From Propionibacteriaceae bacterium (lineage in GTDB: Bacteria; Actinomycetota; Actinomycetes; Propionibacteriales; Propionibacteriaceae), in the NCBI GenBank assembly GCA_003451975.1, contig DMIX01000192.1:1-16402 (forward strand): a stretch of 16,402 nt of DNA, given 5' to 3'. Shown piece after piece: positions 6,707 through 14,621 of this stretch. The notes below the pieces were generated by a model that made no database searches, was not told the origin of the DNA, and worked only from the letters and a program-made list of their open reading frames with translations. The translations under genes and the position numbers were made by a program. The first letter of the stretch is position 1, and each line of letters opens with the position of its first letter.

Positions 6707-7828
6707 TCACGACACAGCGACCGAGGCATCCCAGACTCCCAGGAGGTATTGGATCCCCAACGCCCGGTCATAGAGCCCATAGCCGGGCCGCGGACGACGG
6801 GTGGTGTTCTCATCCCACAGGTGGCGTCCGTGATCGGGCCGGACATAGCCGGTGTACCCGGCTTGGGCAAAGGCCCGCATGACATTGACGGTGTCGACGC
6901 TGCCCTCCTCGGCGCGGTGAGCGACCTCGACGAAATCGCCATTGTCGAAGTGCTTGATGTTGCGAATGTGGGTGAAGTGGATCCGATCCATGAAAGTCTC
7001 GACGGCATCCACCGCGTCGTGGGTCGGGTTCGCCGAGAACGAGCCCAGGCACAGCGTCAGCCCGTTGTAGGTGCTGTTGTTCAGTGACAGCACCGTGGCC
7101 AGATCCTGCTTGGTCGACACCACTCGCGGCCAGCCGAAGAGGTCGAAGGGCGGATCGTCGGGATGGACGCCCAGCTTGACGTCGTACTCCTCACAGGTGG
7201 GGATGACAGCGTCGAGGAAATACTCGTAGTTCGCATACATGTCCTGGTGGCTGACTCCCTCGTAGGCAGCGCTGAGCTCACTGAAACTCGCCAGCCGCTC
7301 CGGCTCCCAACCCGGGAGCGTGAGACCACCGGCATTCGCCTGCATATCGGCGATCAGCCGCTGCGGAGACATCTGATCGACGACGGACTTCTCGTAGTAC
7401 ATTGCCGTCGAACCGTCGGGCAGCGGATGCCACATGTCCGTGCGCAGCCAATCGAAGACGGGCATGAAGTTGTAGCAAACGACCCGAACTCCGGCCCGGC
7501 CCAACCGCTGCACGGTCGTGATGTAGTTCTCAATGGCCTGGTCGCGGCTCAGGCCCAAGATGGTGCGTCCCAGCTTGATCGACTCGTGCACATTCACCGA
7601 TTCGACCACTTCGGCACTGAGGCGCTTGGTCACTCCGCGACGCTGGGCCTCGGCTGGGATCTCGGTGATGGTCGCGATCGCTGCCGCGATCTCGTCCTCG
7701 CCCCAGACTTCGCCGGCCTGTTTGTCGTGCAGGCTCCACACGATCGTCTCGACGCCGGGAATCTGCCGGATCTCATCGAGACTGACGGTGTCGTTGCCTT
7801 CGCCGTACCAGCGAAAACTCATCTTCAC
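6707..7828 (-). CDS. uxuA: D-mannonate dehydratase
   Basis: Cytoplasmic enzyme converting D-mannonate to 2-keto-3-deoxy-D-gluconate. The 373-residue product follows the family throughout: FRWYG at the N-terminus, VVESVNVHE (74-82), CYNFMPVFDWLRTD (118-131), HPDDPP (222-227), LCLGS with C260, FTHIRN with H287, and RPDHGRHLW (330-338, D332, H333). The conserved Cys, His and Asp positions that bind the Mn ion in UxuA are kept. It is close in length and motifs to the Bacillus type rather than the longer E. coli one. The GTG at 7828 is preferred over the ATG at 7822: AAGGAG sits 6 bases upstream and the N-terminus then matches Bacillus in length. It is last in the locus, 44 bases after the permease gene. 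Confidence 0.95.
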   Translation of the reverse strand: MKMSFRWYGEGNDTVSLDEIRQIPGVETIVWSLHDKQAGEVWGEDEIAAAIATITEIPAEAQRRGVTKRLSAEVVESVNVHESIKLGRTILGLSRDQAIENYITTVQRLGRAGVRVVCYNFMPVFDWLRTDMWHPLPDGSTAMYYEKSVVDQMSPQRLIADMQANAGGLTLPGWEPERLASFSELSAAYEGVSHQDMYANYEYFLDAVIPTCEEYDVKLGVHPDDPPFDLFGWPRVVSTKQDLATVLSLNNSTYNGLTLCLGSFSANPTHDAVDAVETFMDRIHFTHIRNIKHFDNGDFVEVAHRAEEGSVDTVNVMRAFAQAGYTGYVRPDHGRHLWDENTTRRPRPGYGLYDRALGIQYLLGVWDASVAVS

Positions 7829-7872
7829 TACGTGCTCCTTGACTCGTGCAATGTGAATGTGGCGCGCGAGGA

Positions 7873-8871
7873 TTAACTGGCCACCAGCGTCGCGGGCGTT
7901 TCGGTGGGCGCGACCTGAACTCGCCGCTTCTTCACGCCGGCCACGGAGACAATCAGGATCAGCACCAGGAAGCCACCCATCACCAACTGCTTGATTCCCG
8001 ACACGAGGTCGAACGTGCTCTCTGCGGTGTTCAGGAACGACGACATGAGGGTCATCATCAAGCCACCGAAAGCCACACCCAGCACATTGGAGCGGCCACC
8101 GGACGCAGCAGTGCCACCCACGAAGGCCGCCGCCACCGAAGGCAGGAAGTAGGACATACCCATGTCTTGGAACGCTCCCCCCATGACCGCGGCAGCCATG
8201 ACCCCGGCCAGGCCACTCAGCAACCCGCCGATGACGAAGGCGAGAATCACCACTCGAGGGGTCGAAATGCCCGCCAGGTGGGCGGCTGTCCTGTTCTGCC
8301 CGACTGCGTGAAGCTGCTTGCCGTAGGGCGTGCGATACAGCAGCACGGCCAACAACAGCGCGGCCACGACGACCACGATGGTTTGGATGGAGACCGGCCC
8401 GACGCTGCCGGTGATCAGGGCCACAAAGCCCGAGTCGGGCAGGACCTTCATGTACGGCGCACCGATCAGGACCACGGTGAAGTACAGGTAGCCGGTAGCC
8501 AAGGTGGTCACCATCGCCGGGATCTTCAGATAGATATTGATCAGCCCGTTCACCAGGCCGGCGAGTCCTCCGATCGCGACTGCGGCGACGAAGCCCAGGA
8601 CGGGGTTGATGTCCATCAGCGTGGTCGAGGCGTAGGCGCACAGCGTGAGCACGTAGACCTGAGAGAGGTCGATCGCACCGTCCCCGCTGGTTACCACCAC
8701 CATCTGGGCCAGGCCGAGCAGCGTTGCGAAGGTAGCCAGCCGGGCGGCGGTGAACAGGACGCCAGCATCCAAGCCTCCGGTCAGCCCGCCGATCATGACG
8801 AAGAAGATCAGGCAGCCGAGGATCGGCCAAATCGCCGGATGCCTCTGGATGAACTCCATGACGCGACTCAT
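7873..8871 (-). CDS. Sugar ABC transporter permease (RbsC type)
   Basis: A 332-residue membrane subunit of the ribose/xylose-type ABC importers (BPD_transp_2 family), with about eight to ten membrane segments. The cytoplasmic coupling motif AVGQNRTAAHLAGI at 189-202 matches the RbsC pattern (A-V-G-x-N-x-x-A-x-x-x-x-G-I). Its ATG overlaps the TGA of the fused ATPase-permease gene by four bases (ATGA), so translation is coupled and the two are made together. It presumably pairs with the permease half of that fusion to form a heterodimeric pore. The frame is open upstream to 9216, but that part is an out-of-frame shadow of the neighbour. Confidence 0.92.
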   Translation of the reverse strand: MSRVMEFIQRHPAIWPILGCLIFFVMIGGLTGGLDAGVLFTAARLATFATLLGLAQMVVVTSGDGAIDLSQVYVLTLCAYASTTLMDINPVLGFVAAVAIGGLAGLVNGLINIYLKIPAMVTTLATGYLYFTVVLIGAPYMKVLPDSGFVALITGSVGPVSIQTIVVVVAALLLAVLLYRTPYGKQLHAVGQNRTAAHLAGISTPRVVILAFVIGGLLSGLAGVMAAAVMGGAFQDMGMSYFLPSVAAAFVGGTAASGGRSNVLGVAFGGLMMTLMSSFLNTAESTFDLVSGIKQLVMGGFLVLILIVSVAGVKKRRVQVAPTETPATLVAS

Positions 8872-11345
8872 GCTGCGAGCACCGCCTTCCTTCTCGTGAA
8901 CATTCGCGCTGCCAAGACCGCGATGATGATCAGTCCGGTGACAGCCACCTGCAGGTTCGAGTCCACTTGGACGAAGATGAGCAGCGAGGTGATCAGTGAC
9001 ATGGCTATTCCGGCCGCGACGACGCCGATCGGCTCGACAACACCACCCGACATCTCGCATCCGCATTCGATCACCGTGGCGATACTCAACATGCAGAAGG
9101 CGGCCGAGGTGTTGACGTCGGCGGCGTAGGTCACGGCTGTGAAGCTGAGCCCAGCGAAGGCCACCATCACTCCGGCGAGCGCATAGTTGGTCATCTTTCC
9201 CGCGAGGAAGGACCATCCCGATCGCTCAATGGCGTCCCGGTTGTTGCCGATGCCACGCAACACCATGCCGTACTTCCACCGGAAGACGACGAACCAGGTC
9301 ACTGCGGCCGCAACGATGCAGATGATGGCCGGCATCGGCACGTACAGCAGCGCCGAGGTATAGAAGTCGCTCAGCCATTGGGGGCTTTCGCCCCCAGGGA
9401 CGGGCGCGATGATCAAAGCAACCCCCAACCAGATGAACTGCGCACCCAAAGTCACCACGATGGCTGGGAGCTGGCGAAGGTGGATCAAGGCACCCATCGC
9501 TGCATAGCCGGCGACCAGGAGGATCAGGCTGACGATGCCCACCATGAAGTTCTGGCTGAGTATCACCGCTACCAGGACATTGGCCAGCCCGATGGAGTAG
9601 CCGTTCCCCATGTCGATGTCTCCTGCGGTGACGATGAACATCTGACCCAGAGCGGCGAACACCAGGGGAACCGCGGTGTTGAGCAGGAGTCGGGTACTGC
9701 TCATCGACAGCACGTTCGGATTCACGATCGCATTGAGGGCGTAGATGATCACCATCGCAGCGATCGGCAGCAGCAGGCGCGATTGGAAGATGCCCGCGAG
9801 GAAGGGCGACTTCGACTTCTCGCTGCCCACCGCGCGGCCCACCTCCGAGAAGGAAGCGCGGACGACGTTGGGGACAGTCACCTCGTTGCCGGCGAGTTCT
9901 GCGGTGATCTGCCCTTCGCGCATCACGTAGACGCGATCGCAGATCTCCATCTCGGCATCCTCGGTGCTATGCAGCACCACGGCCTTTCCAGCAGCTTTCG
10001 CCTCCGCCAGCAGCGAGTAGATCTCCTGTTTGGTCTCAATATCAACACCGGCGGTGGGGTCATTGAGAAGCAGGATGTCGGCACCGGAGGCAAGTCCACG
10101 GGCGATGAGCGCCTTCTGTTGGTTGCCACCCGAAAGCGAAGTGATGGGGCTGTCGACGCTCTCGGCACGAAACCTCAGCCGATCGAACCAATGCTGCGCG
10201 ACTTCTCGTGACGCCTTGAAGTTGAGTAACCCGAACCGGGTCACCGAGCGCAGGCGTGAGACCAGGATGTTGTCGAGGATGCTCCACATCGGAAAAACGC
10301 CCTCGCCAGCGCGATCGCCGCTGACATAGGCGACCTTGCCGTTCACCTCGAGACCTCGTTGACGTCGCTTCCTGCCACCGAAGATGGTCTTGAGCAAGGT
10401 GGTCTGACCACTGCCGACCAAACCCGAGATGCCCACCACTTCTCCGGACTTCACCTCGATATTGACGTCCTTGAGGCCGGAGGTACTGAGGCCGTTGGCC
10501 GTGACCAAGGAACGTCCCGGCGGTTGGTTGTCGAGACCCTCTCGGGAGCGGGTTCGACCGTCACCGCCCATGACGTCGACAAGGTCAGCAGCGCTCATCT
10601 GGCGTGGGTCGTATTCGCCAGCGTTGGCTCCGTTCTTGAGAAGAACGATGCGGTGGCAGATCTTCTGGATCTCGTCGAGCTTGTGGGAGATGTAGACCAC
10701 AGCGACGCCGGCATGGGAGATCTCGCGCACCGCCTCATGAAGTTGATCAGCACGGTTCGCCGACAGCGCCGAGGTTGGCTCATCAAGGATGAGGAGCCCC
10801 AGCTTGTCGTTCATGAGGGCTTTGCAGATCTCGACCATCTGACGTTCGGCCAAAGTGAGCGCTGAGACCGGCTTCGCGACGTCGATCGAGTTTCCGGGGA
10901 AGAACCGCTCCAGCAGTGCGCTGGCCTCGGCGCGCTTGCGGCGTCGCCACCCGGCCGGAGCCCACAGTGCGTGGTCCATGTTGAGCAGCGCGAAGTTTTC
11001 GTAAATCGCGAGGTTGGTGCACAAGGAGAGGTCTTGGTAGGCGCAGGAGACACCGATCTCGGCGACCTCCTGATGGGAGATCTGCTGCACCGCGCGTCCT
11101 TTGACGCTGATGGCTCCCGAGTCGGGTTCCAGGATGCCGGTGATCACTTTGATCAGCGTGCTCTTACCTGCTCCGTTCGGGCCGACGAGCCCGACGACCT
11201 CACCTGGGGCGATCTCCAGGCTGGCGTCGCTGAGCGCATGGGTGATGCCGAAAGTCTTGTTGATATCGCGGAGCGAAAGGAGCGGAGCGGACGCCTCAGC
11301 CGGCCCAGCGTCCGTGCTGGTGGTCGGTGCTGCGGAGGATCCCAT
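8868..11345 (-). CDS. Fused sugar ABC transporter: tandem ATPase domains plus permease domain
   Basis: An 825-residue single chain joining what are normally two proteins, RbsA-like (about 500 residues) and RbsC-like (about 310). ATPase domain 1 covers about 22-260: Walker A GPNGAGKST (55-63), signature LTLAERQ (163-169), Walker B LLILDEP (D188, E189), switch H221. ATPase domain 2 covers about 280-505: Walker A position GLVGSGQTT (Gln314 where Lys is standard), signature LSGGNQQ (404-410), Walker B LLLNDP (Asn428-Asp429 in place of Asp-Glu). The permease covers about 515-820 with coupling motif GIGNNRDAIERSG (698-710). Tandem ATPases of this family often have an altered second Walker A, so domain 1 is probably the active site. 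ATG has GAGGT 8 bases upstream. No stop or frame change occurs at the junction, so the fusion appears real. Confidence 0.92.
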   Translation of the reverse strand: MGSSAAPTTSTDAGPAEASAPLLSLRDINKTFGITHALSDASLEIAPGEVVGLVGPNGAGKSTLIKVITGILEPDSGAISVKGRAVQQISHQEVAEIGVSCAYQDLSLCTNLAIYENFALLNMDHALWAPAGWRRRKRAEASALLERFFPGNSIDVAKPVSALTLAERQMVEICKALMNDKLGLLILDEPTSALSANRADQLHEAVREISHAGVAVVYISHKLDEIQKICHRIVLLKNGANAGEYDPRQMSAADLVDVMGGDGRTRSREGLDNQPPGRSLVTANGLSTSGLKDVNIEVKSGEVVGISGLVGSGQTTLLKTIFGGRKRRQRGLEVNGKVAYVSGDRAGEGVFPMWSILDNILVSRLRSVTRFGLLNFKASREVAQHWFDRLRFRAESVDSPITSLSGGNQQKALIARGLASGADILLLNDPTAGVDIETKQEIYSLLAEAKAAGKAVVLHSTEDAEMEICDRVYVMREGQITAELAGNEVTVPNVVRASFSEVGRAVGSEKSKSPFLAGIFQSRLLLPIAAMVIIYALNAIVNPNVLSMSSTRLLLNTAVPLVFAALGQMFIVTAGDIDMGNGYSIGLANVLVAVILSQNFMVGIVSLILLVAGYAAMGALIHLRQLPAIVVTLGAQFIWLGVALIIAPVPGGESPQWLSDFYTSALLYVPMPAIICIVAAAVTWFVVFRWKYGMVLRGIGNNRDAIERSGWSFLAGKMTNYALAGVMVAFAGLSFTAVTYAADVNTSAAFCMLSIATVIECGCEMSGGVVEPIGVVAAGIAMSLITSLLIFVQVDSNLQVAVTGLIIIAVLAARMFTRRKAVLAA

Positions 11346-11402
11346 GGTGCTTTACCTCATCTTTGAGCCGTGGGGCCGGTGTTCGTAAAGGTGGCCGCGC
11401 CC

Positions 11403-11433
11403 GGGGCTGCCATCCACTGGGAATGGCAGCCCC
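11403..11433 (-). other. Intercistronic hairpin between binding-protein and ATPase genes
   Basis: A perfect 11-bp inverted repeat, GGGGCTGCCAT at 11403-11413 and ATGGCAGCCCC at 11423-11433, with a 9-base loop, in the 140-base gap after the binding-protein stop. There is no T-run on the minus strand. In ABC operons such stems commonly protect or partly terminate the binding-protein mRNA so that it is made in excess over the membrane parts; that role is inferred here. Confidence 0.65.
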
Positions 11434-11485
11434 GTTGCGTCACATGTTGAGCATCCCTGGGGGTCTTGAGTCGGGATGCGGACTG

Positions 11486-12559
11486 CTACTTGTAGAGGTT
11501 CTCCCGCACCCACGCACGATCGTAGGTGGGAGTGGCGATTGCCTCATCGGCGACGTCCTTGTAGTTCTGAACGTCATCCTTGGTGATCACACCGATGGGA
11601 TGGATCATGTTGTGCGGCACGTCGTACTTTCCGGAGATGACGTCGGCCGCGACGTACACCGCAGTCGCACCGTCCCAGGGGTTGGCCGACACCGAGAGGG
11701 TGTCGTATCCGGCCGGCGCGTCGTTCGCCCACCACTTCAGGAAGAACCCGCGGTTGTCGCCGCCGATCATGGGCAGTTCCGCCCCTGCCTGCTGGAAGGC
11801 CTGCACGGCTGCGTAGGAGTCGCCACCTTGGTTGACGACACCGTCGATCTTTCCGTACTTCTTCAACAGGTTGGGCAAGGCTGCGGCCAGTTCGGTCTGA
11901 GCCTTGGAGCCGTTCCAGTCGGTGTAGATCTCTGCGGCGACCTTGACATCGGGGTAGGCCTTGAGTGATTCCACAACGCCCTCATGGGCCTTGGCGTCGA
12001 AGGCATCGCCCTCGGCACCGCGCAGCTCGATGATGGTTCCCTTGCCGCCGATTCCCTTAGCGATGTAATCGGTCAGGGTCTTCATCTGCGACACGGCGTC
12101 GAAGCTGATCTGGTAGACCTTCTCCGCCTTGGAGTCGATCGGTCCGTCGTTGACCACGATGACCGGGATGCCTGCGTCGGAGGCCTCCTGCACCACAGCG
12201 GTCAGAGCTGTTGCAGAACCCGGATCGACGATGATGGCGTCGACCTTCTGCAAGATGAAGCTCTGGATCTGCTGGATCTGCTTGTTGTTGTCCTGGTTGG
12301 CCTCGGCGAACAGCAGTTGCTTCACCTCGCCGGTTTTCATCAACTCGTCCGCGGCCTGCTTGGCGTAGGTCTCCATCGACTGCCGATAGGTGTTGCCGTT
12401 GAACGAGTTGCTGAAGCCGATCACATAGCCGCCGGACTTGCCCGCGCCGGAACCGGCGTCGGTCGGCCCAGTGTCAGTAGCACTGGTGCAAGCCGCGAGC
12501 GGAAGCATCGCCGCGACCGCGATCGAGGCCAAGAGCCCTCGGCGCATCTTCCTTCTCAT
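11486..12559 (-). CDS. Sugar ABC transporter substrate-binding lipoprotein
   Basis: A 357-residue secreted binding protein of the Peripla_BP_4 (ribose/xylose-binding) family. A basic N-terminus and hydrophobic core lead to the lipobox LAAC with C24, so it is anchored to the outer face of the membrane. A Gly/Ser/Thr-rich linker (25-43) precedes the folded part, which begins YVIGFSNSFNGNTYRQ. Landmarks of the two-lobe fold are VDAIIVDPGS, GIPVIVVNDG and the hinge-side IGGDNRGF. The exact ligand cannot be read off; from the neighbours a hexonate or uronate-type sugar acid is likely. ATG at 12559 has GAGGAGG 5 bases upstream. It is the first gene of the transport unit, behind its own promoter. 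Confidence 0.93.
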   Translation of the reverse strand: MRRKMRRGLLASIAVAAMLPLAACTSATDTGPTDAGSGAGKSGGYVIGFSNSFNGNTYRQSMETYAKQAADELMKTGEVKQLLFAEANQDNNKQIQQIQSFILQKVDAIIVDPGSATALTAVVQEASDAGIPVIVVNDGPIDSKAEKVYQISFDAVSQMKTLTDYIAKGIGGKGTIIELRGAEGDAFDAKAHEGVVESLKAYPDVKVAAEIYTDWNGSKAQTELAAALPNLLKKYGKIDGVVNQGGDSYAAVQAFQQAGAELPMIGGDNRGFFLKWWANDAPAGYDTLSVSANPWDGATAVYVAADVISGKYDVPHNMIHPIGVITKDDVQNYKDVADEAIATPTYDRAWVRENLYK

Positions 12560-12607
12560 CTGTCCTCCTCATTGAAGCTGAATATCCGTGGGTCATGGCG
12601 GCCTCCT

Positions 12608-12629
12608 GTCGACGCCTTAGGCGGTCGAC
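12608..12629 (-). other. Hairpin in the 5' leader of the binding-protein mRNA
   Basis: GTCGAC (12608-12613) plus GCC pairs with GGC plus GTCGAC (12624-12629), with a TTA loop and one bulged base. It lies between the promoter at 12660-12688 and the gene, about 50 bases before the ATG. It could stabilise the mRNA 5' end; no further role is visible. Confidence 0.4.
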
Positions 12630-12656
12630 TTCAAGTGGATATCCATACACCCAAGA

Positions 12657-12679
12657 ACTTGTATACATCACTTGTATTC
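12657..12679. promoter_or_regulatory. Direct-repeat operator overlapping the promoter
   Basis: ACTTGTATAC (12657-12666) and ACTTGTATTC (12670-12679) are near-identical 10-base repeats 13 bases apart, covering the -10 box and most of the spacer. The first contains the palindrome TGTATACA. TTGTATACAA-like sites are typical of GntR (FadR-subgroup) repressors, the class that controls many hexuronate operons; no regulator gene lies in the window. Position argues for repression. Confidence 0.5.
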
Positions 12680-12688
12680 TCGTGTCTA
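12660..12688 (-). promoter_or_regulatory. Promoter of the binding-protein/ABC/uxuA unit
   Basis: On the minus strand: -35 TAGACA (12688-12683, 5 of 6 matches to TTGACA), a 17-base spacer, and -10 TATACA (12665-12660, 4 of 6). It lies about 100 bases before the ATG of the binding-protein gene. It is the best sigma70-like promoter I see in the window. Confidence 0.6.
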
Positions 12689-12689
12689 G

Positions 12690-12851
12690 CCTCTTGTTGT
12701 GCTAGTCAGCCTGTCGTTATCACTCTGCAATCGTCGCGTACCGTTCCAAACGCGCCGGACACTGGCCGTCGCCAAGACTGGCCACCTGAACGGTCCTGTC
12801 GTGCGGTGGCGTGTTTGGCCTTGACGGCCCCGACTCAGCGCGTCGGTCTGG
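12690..12851. other. Spacer between kdgK and the transport promoter
   Basis: About 160 bases after the kdgK stop with no credible gene. A small 5-bp hairpin, CCGAC (12830-12834) and GTCGG (12842-12846), lies a few bases after the kdgK stop and may be a weak terminator. Whether the enzyme genes and the transport genes form one or two transcripts is open. Confidence 0.4.
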
Positions 12852-13949
12852 TCAGCGATCAACCCGTGCGCCTCCTCCCGCGGCAAGTTTGAGCACCTCG
12901 GCCTTGCTGGCCATGCTGGTGTCACCGGGGGTGGTCATAGCGAGTGCGCCATGGGCGGCGCCGAACTCGACGGCAGTCTGCAGGCTCTGACCGTCCAATA
13001 GCCCATGGATCAACCCGGAGGCGAAGGAATCCCCACCGCCCACTCTGTCGAGGATCTCCAGGCCGGTTCGGTGAGTGGCCTCCACCAGACCGCTTTCGCG
13101 GGACCAGGCCAAGGCTCCCCAGTCGTTGACCGTGGCGCTGCGCACGGTGCGCAGCGTGGTGGCCACGACCTCGAAGTTGGGATAGGTCTGCACGACGCGA
13201 TCGATCATGGCGCCGTAGTGCTCGGCTTCTACTGCAGATAGCTCCTGATTGAAGCCGTCCACCGCGAATCCCAGGGCTGCGGTGAAGTCCTCCTCGTTGC
13301 CGATCATCACGTCGATGTGCTGAGCGATCTCGCGATTGACTTCCTGGGCCCGAGCGACACCGCCGACTGCGCGCCAGATGCTCGGACGATAGTTGAGGTC
13401 ATAGGAGACCACTGTGCCGTGCCGTTTGGCTGCACTGACTGCTTCAATCACGAGTTGGGCGGTGCTCTCACTGAGCCCGGCGATGATTCCGCCGGTGTGG
13501 AACCATCGCACCCCGGCGTTGCCGAACAACTCATCCCAGTCGACGTCGCCGGGTCGCAGCTGGCTGACTGCGGTGTGCCCTCGATCAGAAACCCCGACCG
13601 CGCCGCGCACGCCGAAGCCTCGTTCTGTGAAGTTGAGACCGTTGCGCACCTCGCGGCCGATGCCGTCATAGGGCACCCAGGTGATGAGATCGGAATCAAG
13701 CCCGCCGGCAAGAATCAGGCCCTCGATCAGGTGCCCCACCTCGTTATCGGCCAACGCCGTCACGATCGCGCCACGATGGCCAAAGACGCGGCGAAGTCCG
13801 CGAGCCACGTTGTACTCACCGCCGCCCTCCCAAGCCTGGAAGGTCCGGGCGGTGCGAATTCGGCCGGGCCCTGGGTCGAGCCGCAGCATTACCTCACCCA
13901 ATGCCACGATGTCGTAGCGGCATTGGTCTGACGACTTGATCTTCAGCAT
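12852..13949 (-). CDS. kdgK: 2-keto-3-deoxygluconate kinase (PfkB family)
   Basis: A 365-residue ribokinase-family sugar kinase. The N-terminal substrate signature is GGGEYNVARGLRRVFG (42-57). The C-terminal ATP/catalytic signature is DRVGGGDSFASG (301-312) with catalytic D307; the DRVGGGD form, rather than DTTGAGD, is what I associate with KDG kinases, as is YDLNYRPSIW (183-192). It phosphorylates 2-keto-3-deoxy-D-gluconate, the product of UxuA, giving the KDPG substrate of the adjacent eda gene. ATG at 13949 is chosen over the frame opening at 13976: GAGAGG sits 6-7 bases upstream, and the restored eda frame would end 10 bases before it, a normal operon spacing. Confidence 0.9.
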   Translation of the reverse strand: MLKIKSSDQCRYDIVALGEVMLRLDPGPGRIRTARTFQAWEGGGEYNVARGLRRVFGHRGAIVTALADNEVGHLIEGLILAGGLDSDLITWVPYDGIGREVRNGLNFTERGFGVRGAVGVSDRGHTAVSQLRPGDVDWDELFGNAGVRWFHTGGIIAGLSESTAQLVIEAVSAAKRHGTVVSYDLNYRPSIWRAVGGVARAQEVNREIAQHIDVMIGNEEDFTAALGFAVDGFNQELSAVEAEHYGAMIDRVVQTYPNFEVVATTLRTVRSATVNDWGALAWSRESGLVEATHRTGLEILDRVGGGDSFASGLIHGLLDGQSLQTAVEFGAAHGALAMTTPGDTSMASKAEVLKLAAGGGARVDR

Positions 13950-13959
13950 TCGATTCCTC

Positions 13960-14604
13960 TCAGCCCCGTGCGGCAACCGCTACGCCGGCCAACTCGACCG
14001 CCTCGCGGGCCAGTCGGCTCACGTCGCCATAGGCTTGCTCCGCAATCAGACTGCGGGTCACCATCCATGATCCCCCGACCGCTGTCACCTAGTCGATGGC
14101 GAGGTACTCGCTGAGATTCGCCGGGGAGACTCCTCCGGTCGGGACAAAGCGAAGTCCAGGGAAGGGCGCAGCGAGTGCCTTGATTGCCGCGGGTCCTCCG
14201 GAGGTGCCTGCCGGAAAAAACTTCACGGTTTCGAGGCCGGCTTCGATCGCTGCTTGGATCTCGGTCGCCGTCACCGCTCCAGGCAGCACGGGCAGGCCAA
14301 GTTCGCCACATCTGTCGACCACGGCTCGACTGAAACCAGGGGACACCACGAAGGACGCGCCGGCTGCTGCCGCGGCGTCCACCTGCTGGGGTGTCAGCAC
14401 CGTGCCGGCACCGACCAGGAGGTCACCTCGGGCAGCCATGATCCGGATGGACTCGGCGGCCGCCGATGTGCGGAAAGTGACTTCTGCAACGGGCAATCCG
14501 CCCGCAACGAGCGCGGCGGCGAGGGGATCTGCCGCCTCAGCACTGTCCAGCACCACCACCGGCACGATGCGGTGAGCTGCCAGTGAGGCCATAACCTGCG
14601 TCAT
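13960..14604 (-). pseudogene. eda: KDPG aldolase interrupted by an in-frame TAG
   Basis: Eda splits 2-keto-3-deoxy-6-phosphogluconate into pyruvate and glyceraldehyde 3-phosphate. From the ATG at 14604 (GAGAGG 10 bases upstream) 171 codons read as a normal Eda: EVTFRT (E41, R45), VGAGTVL, Schiff-base lysine K128 in VKFFPAG, and PTGGVSPANLSEYLAID. A TAG at 14091-14089 then stops the frame. The very next codons, same frame, continue VTAVGGSWMVTRSLIAEQ and on to a TGA at 13962-13960, 42 codons in all. GGSW is the conserved phosphate-binding motif, so the tail is genuine Eda. Total is 215 codons with stop, the usual length. The tail shows no other damage, so the event is recent, a sequence error, or recoded. 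The C37-type alternatives were not considered further. Without read-through, the open part ends at 14089 and should be inactive. Confidence 0.88.
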
Positions 14605-14621
14605 TTCGACCTGTCCTCTCT

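Noticed and set aside
6707..8830. A 707-codon minus-strand frame joining uxuA to a long upstream segment, which looks like a fusion protein.
   Set aside because: The upstream part is an arginine/glycine-rich out-of-frame shadow of the permease gene; uxuA has a strong SD and start at 7828.
7846..9129. A 427-codon plus-strand frame opposite the permease.
   Set aside because: His/Asp/Gln-rich composition without motifs, fully antisense to a well-supported permease: a high-GC shadow frame.
12686..12925. A 79-codon frame after kdgK as a small gene.
   Set aside because: It overlaps the kdgK end, has an Arg-rich shadow composition and no SD.
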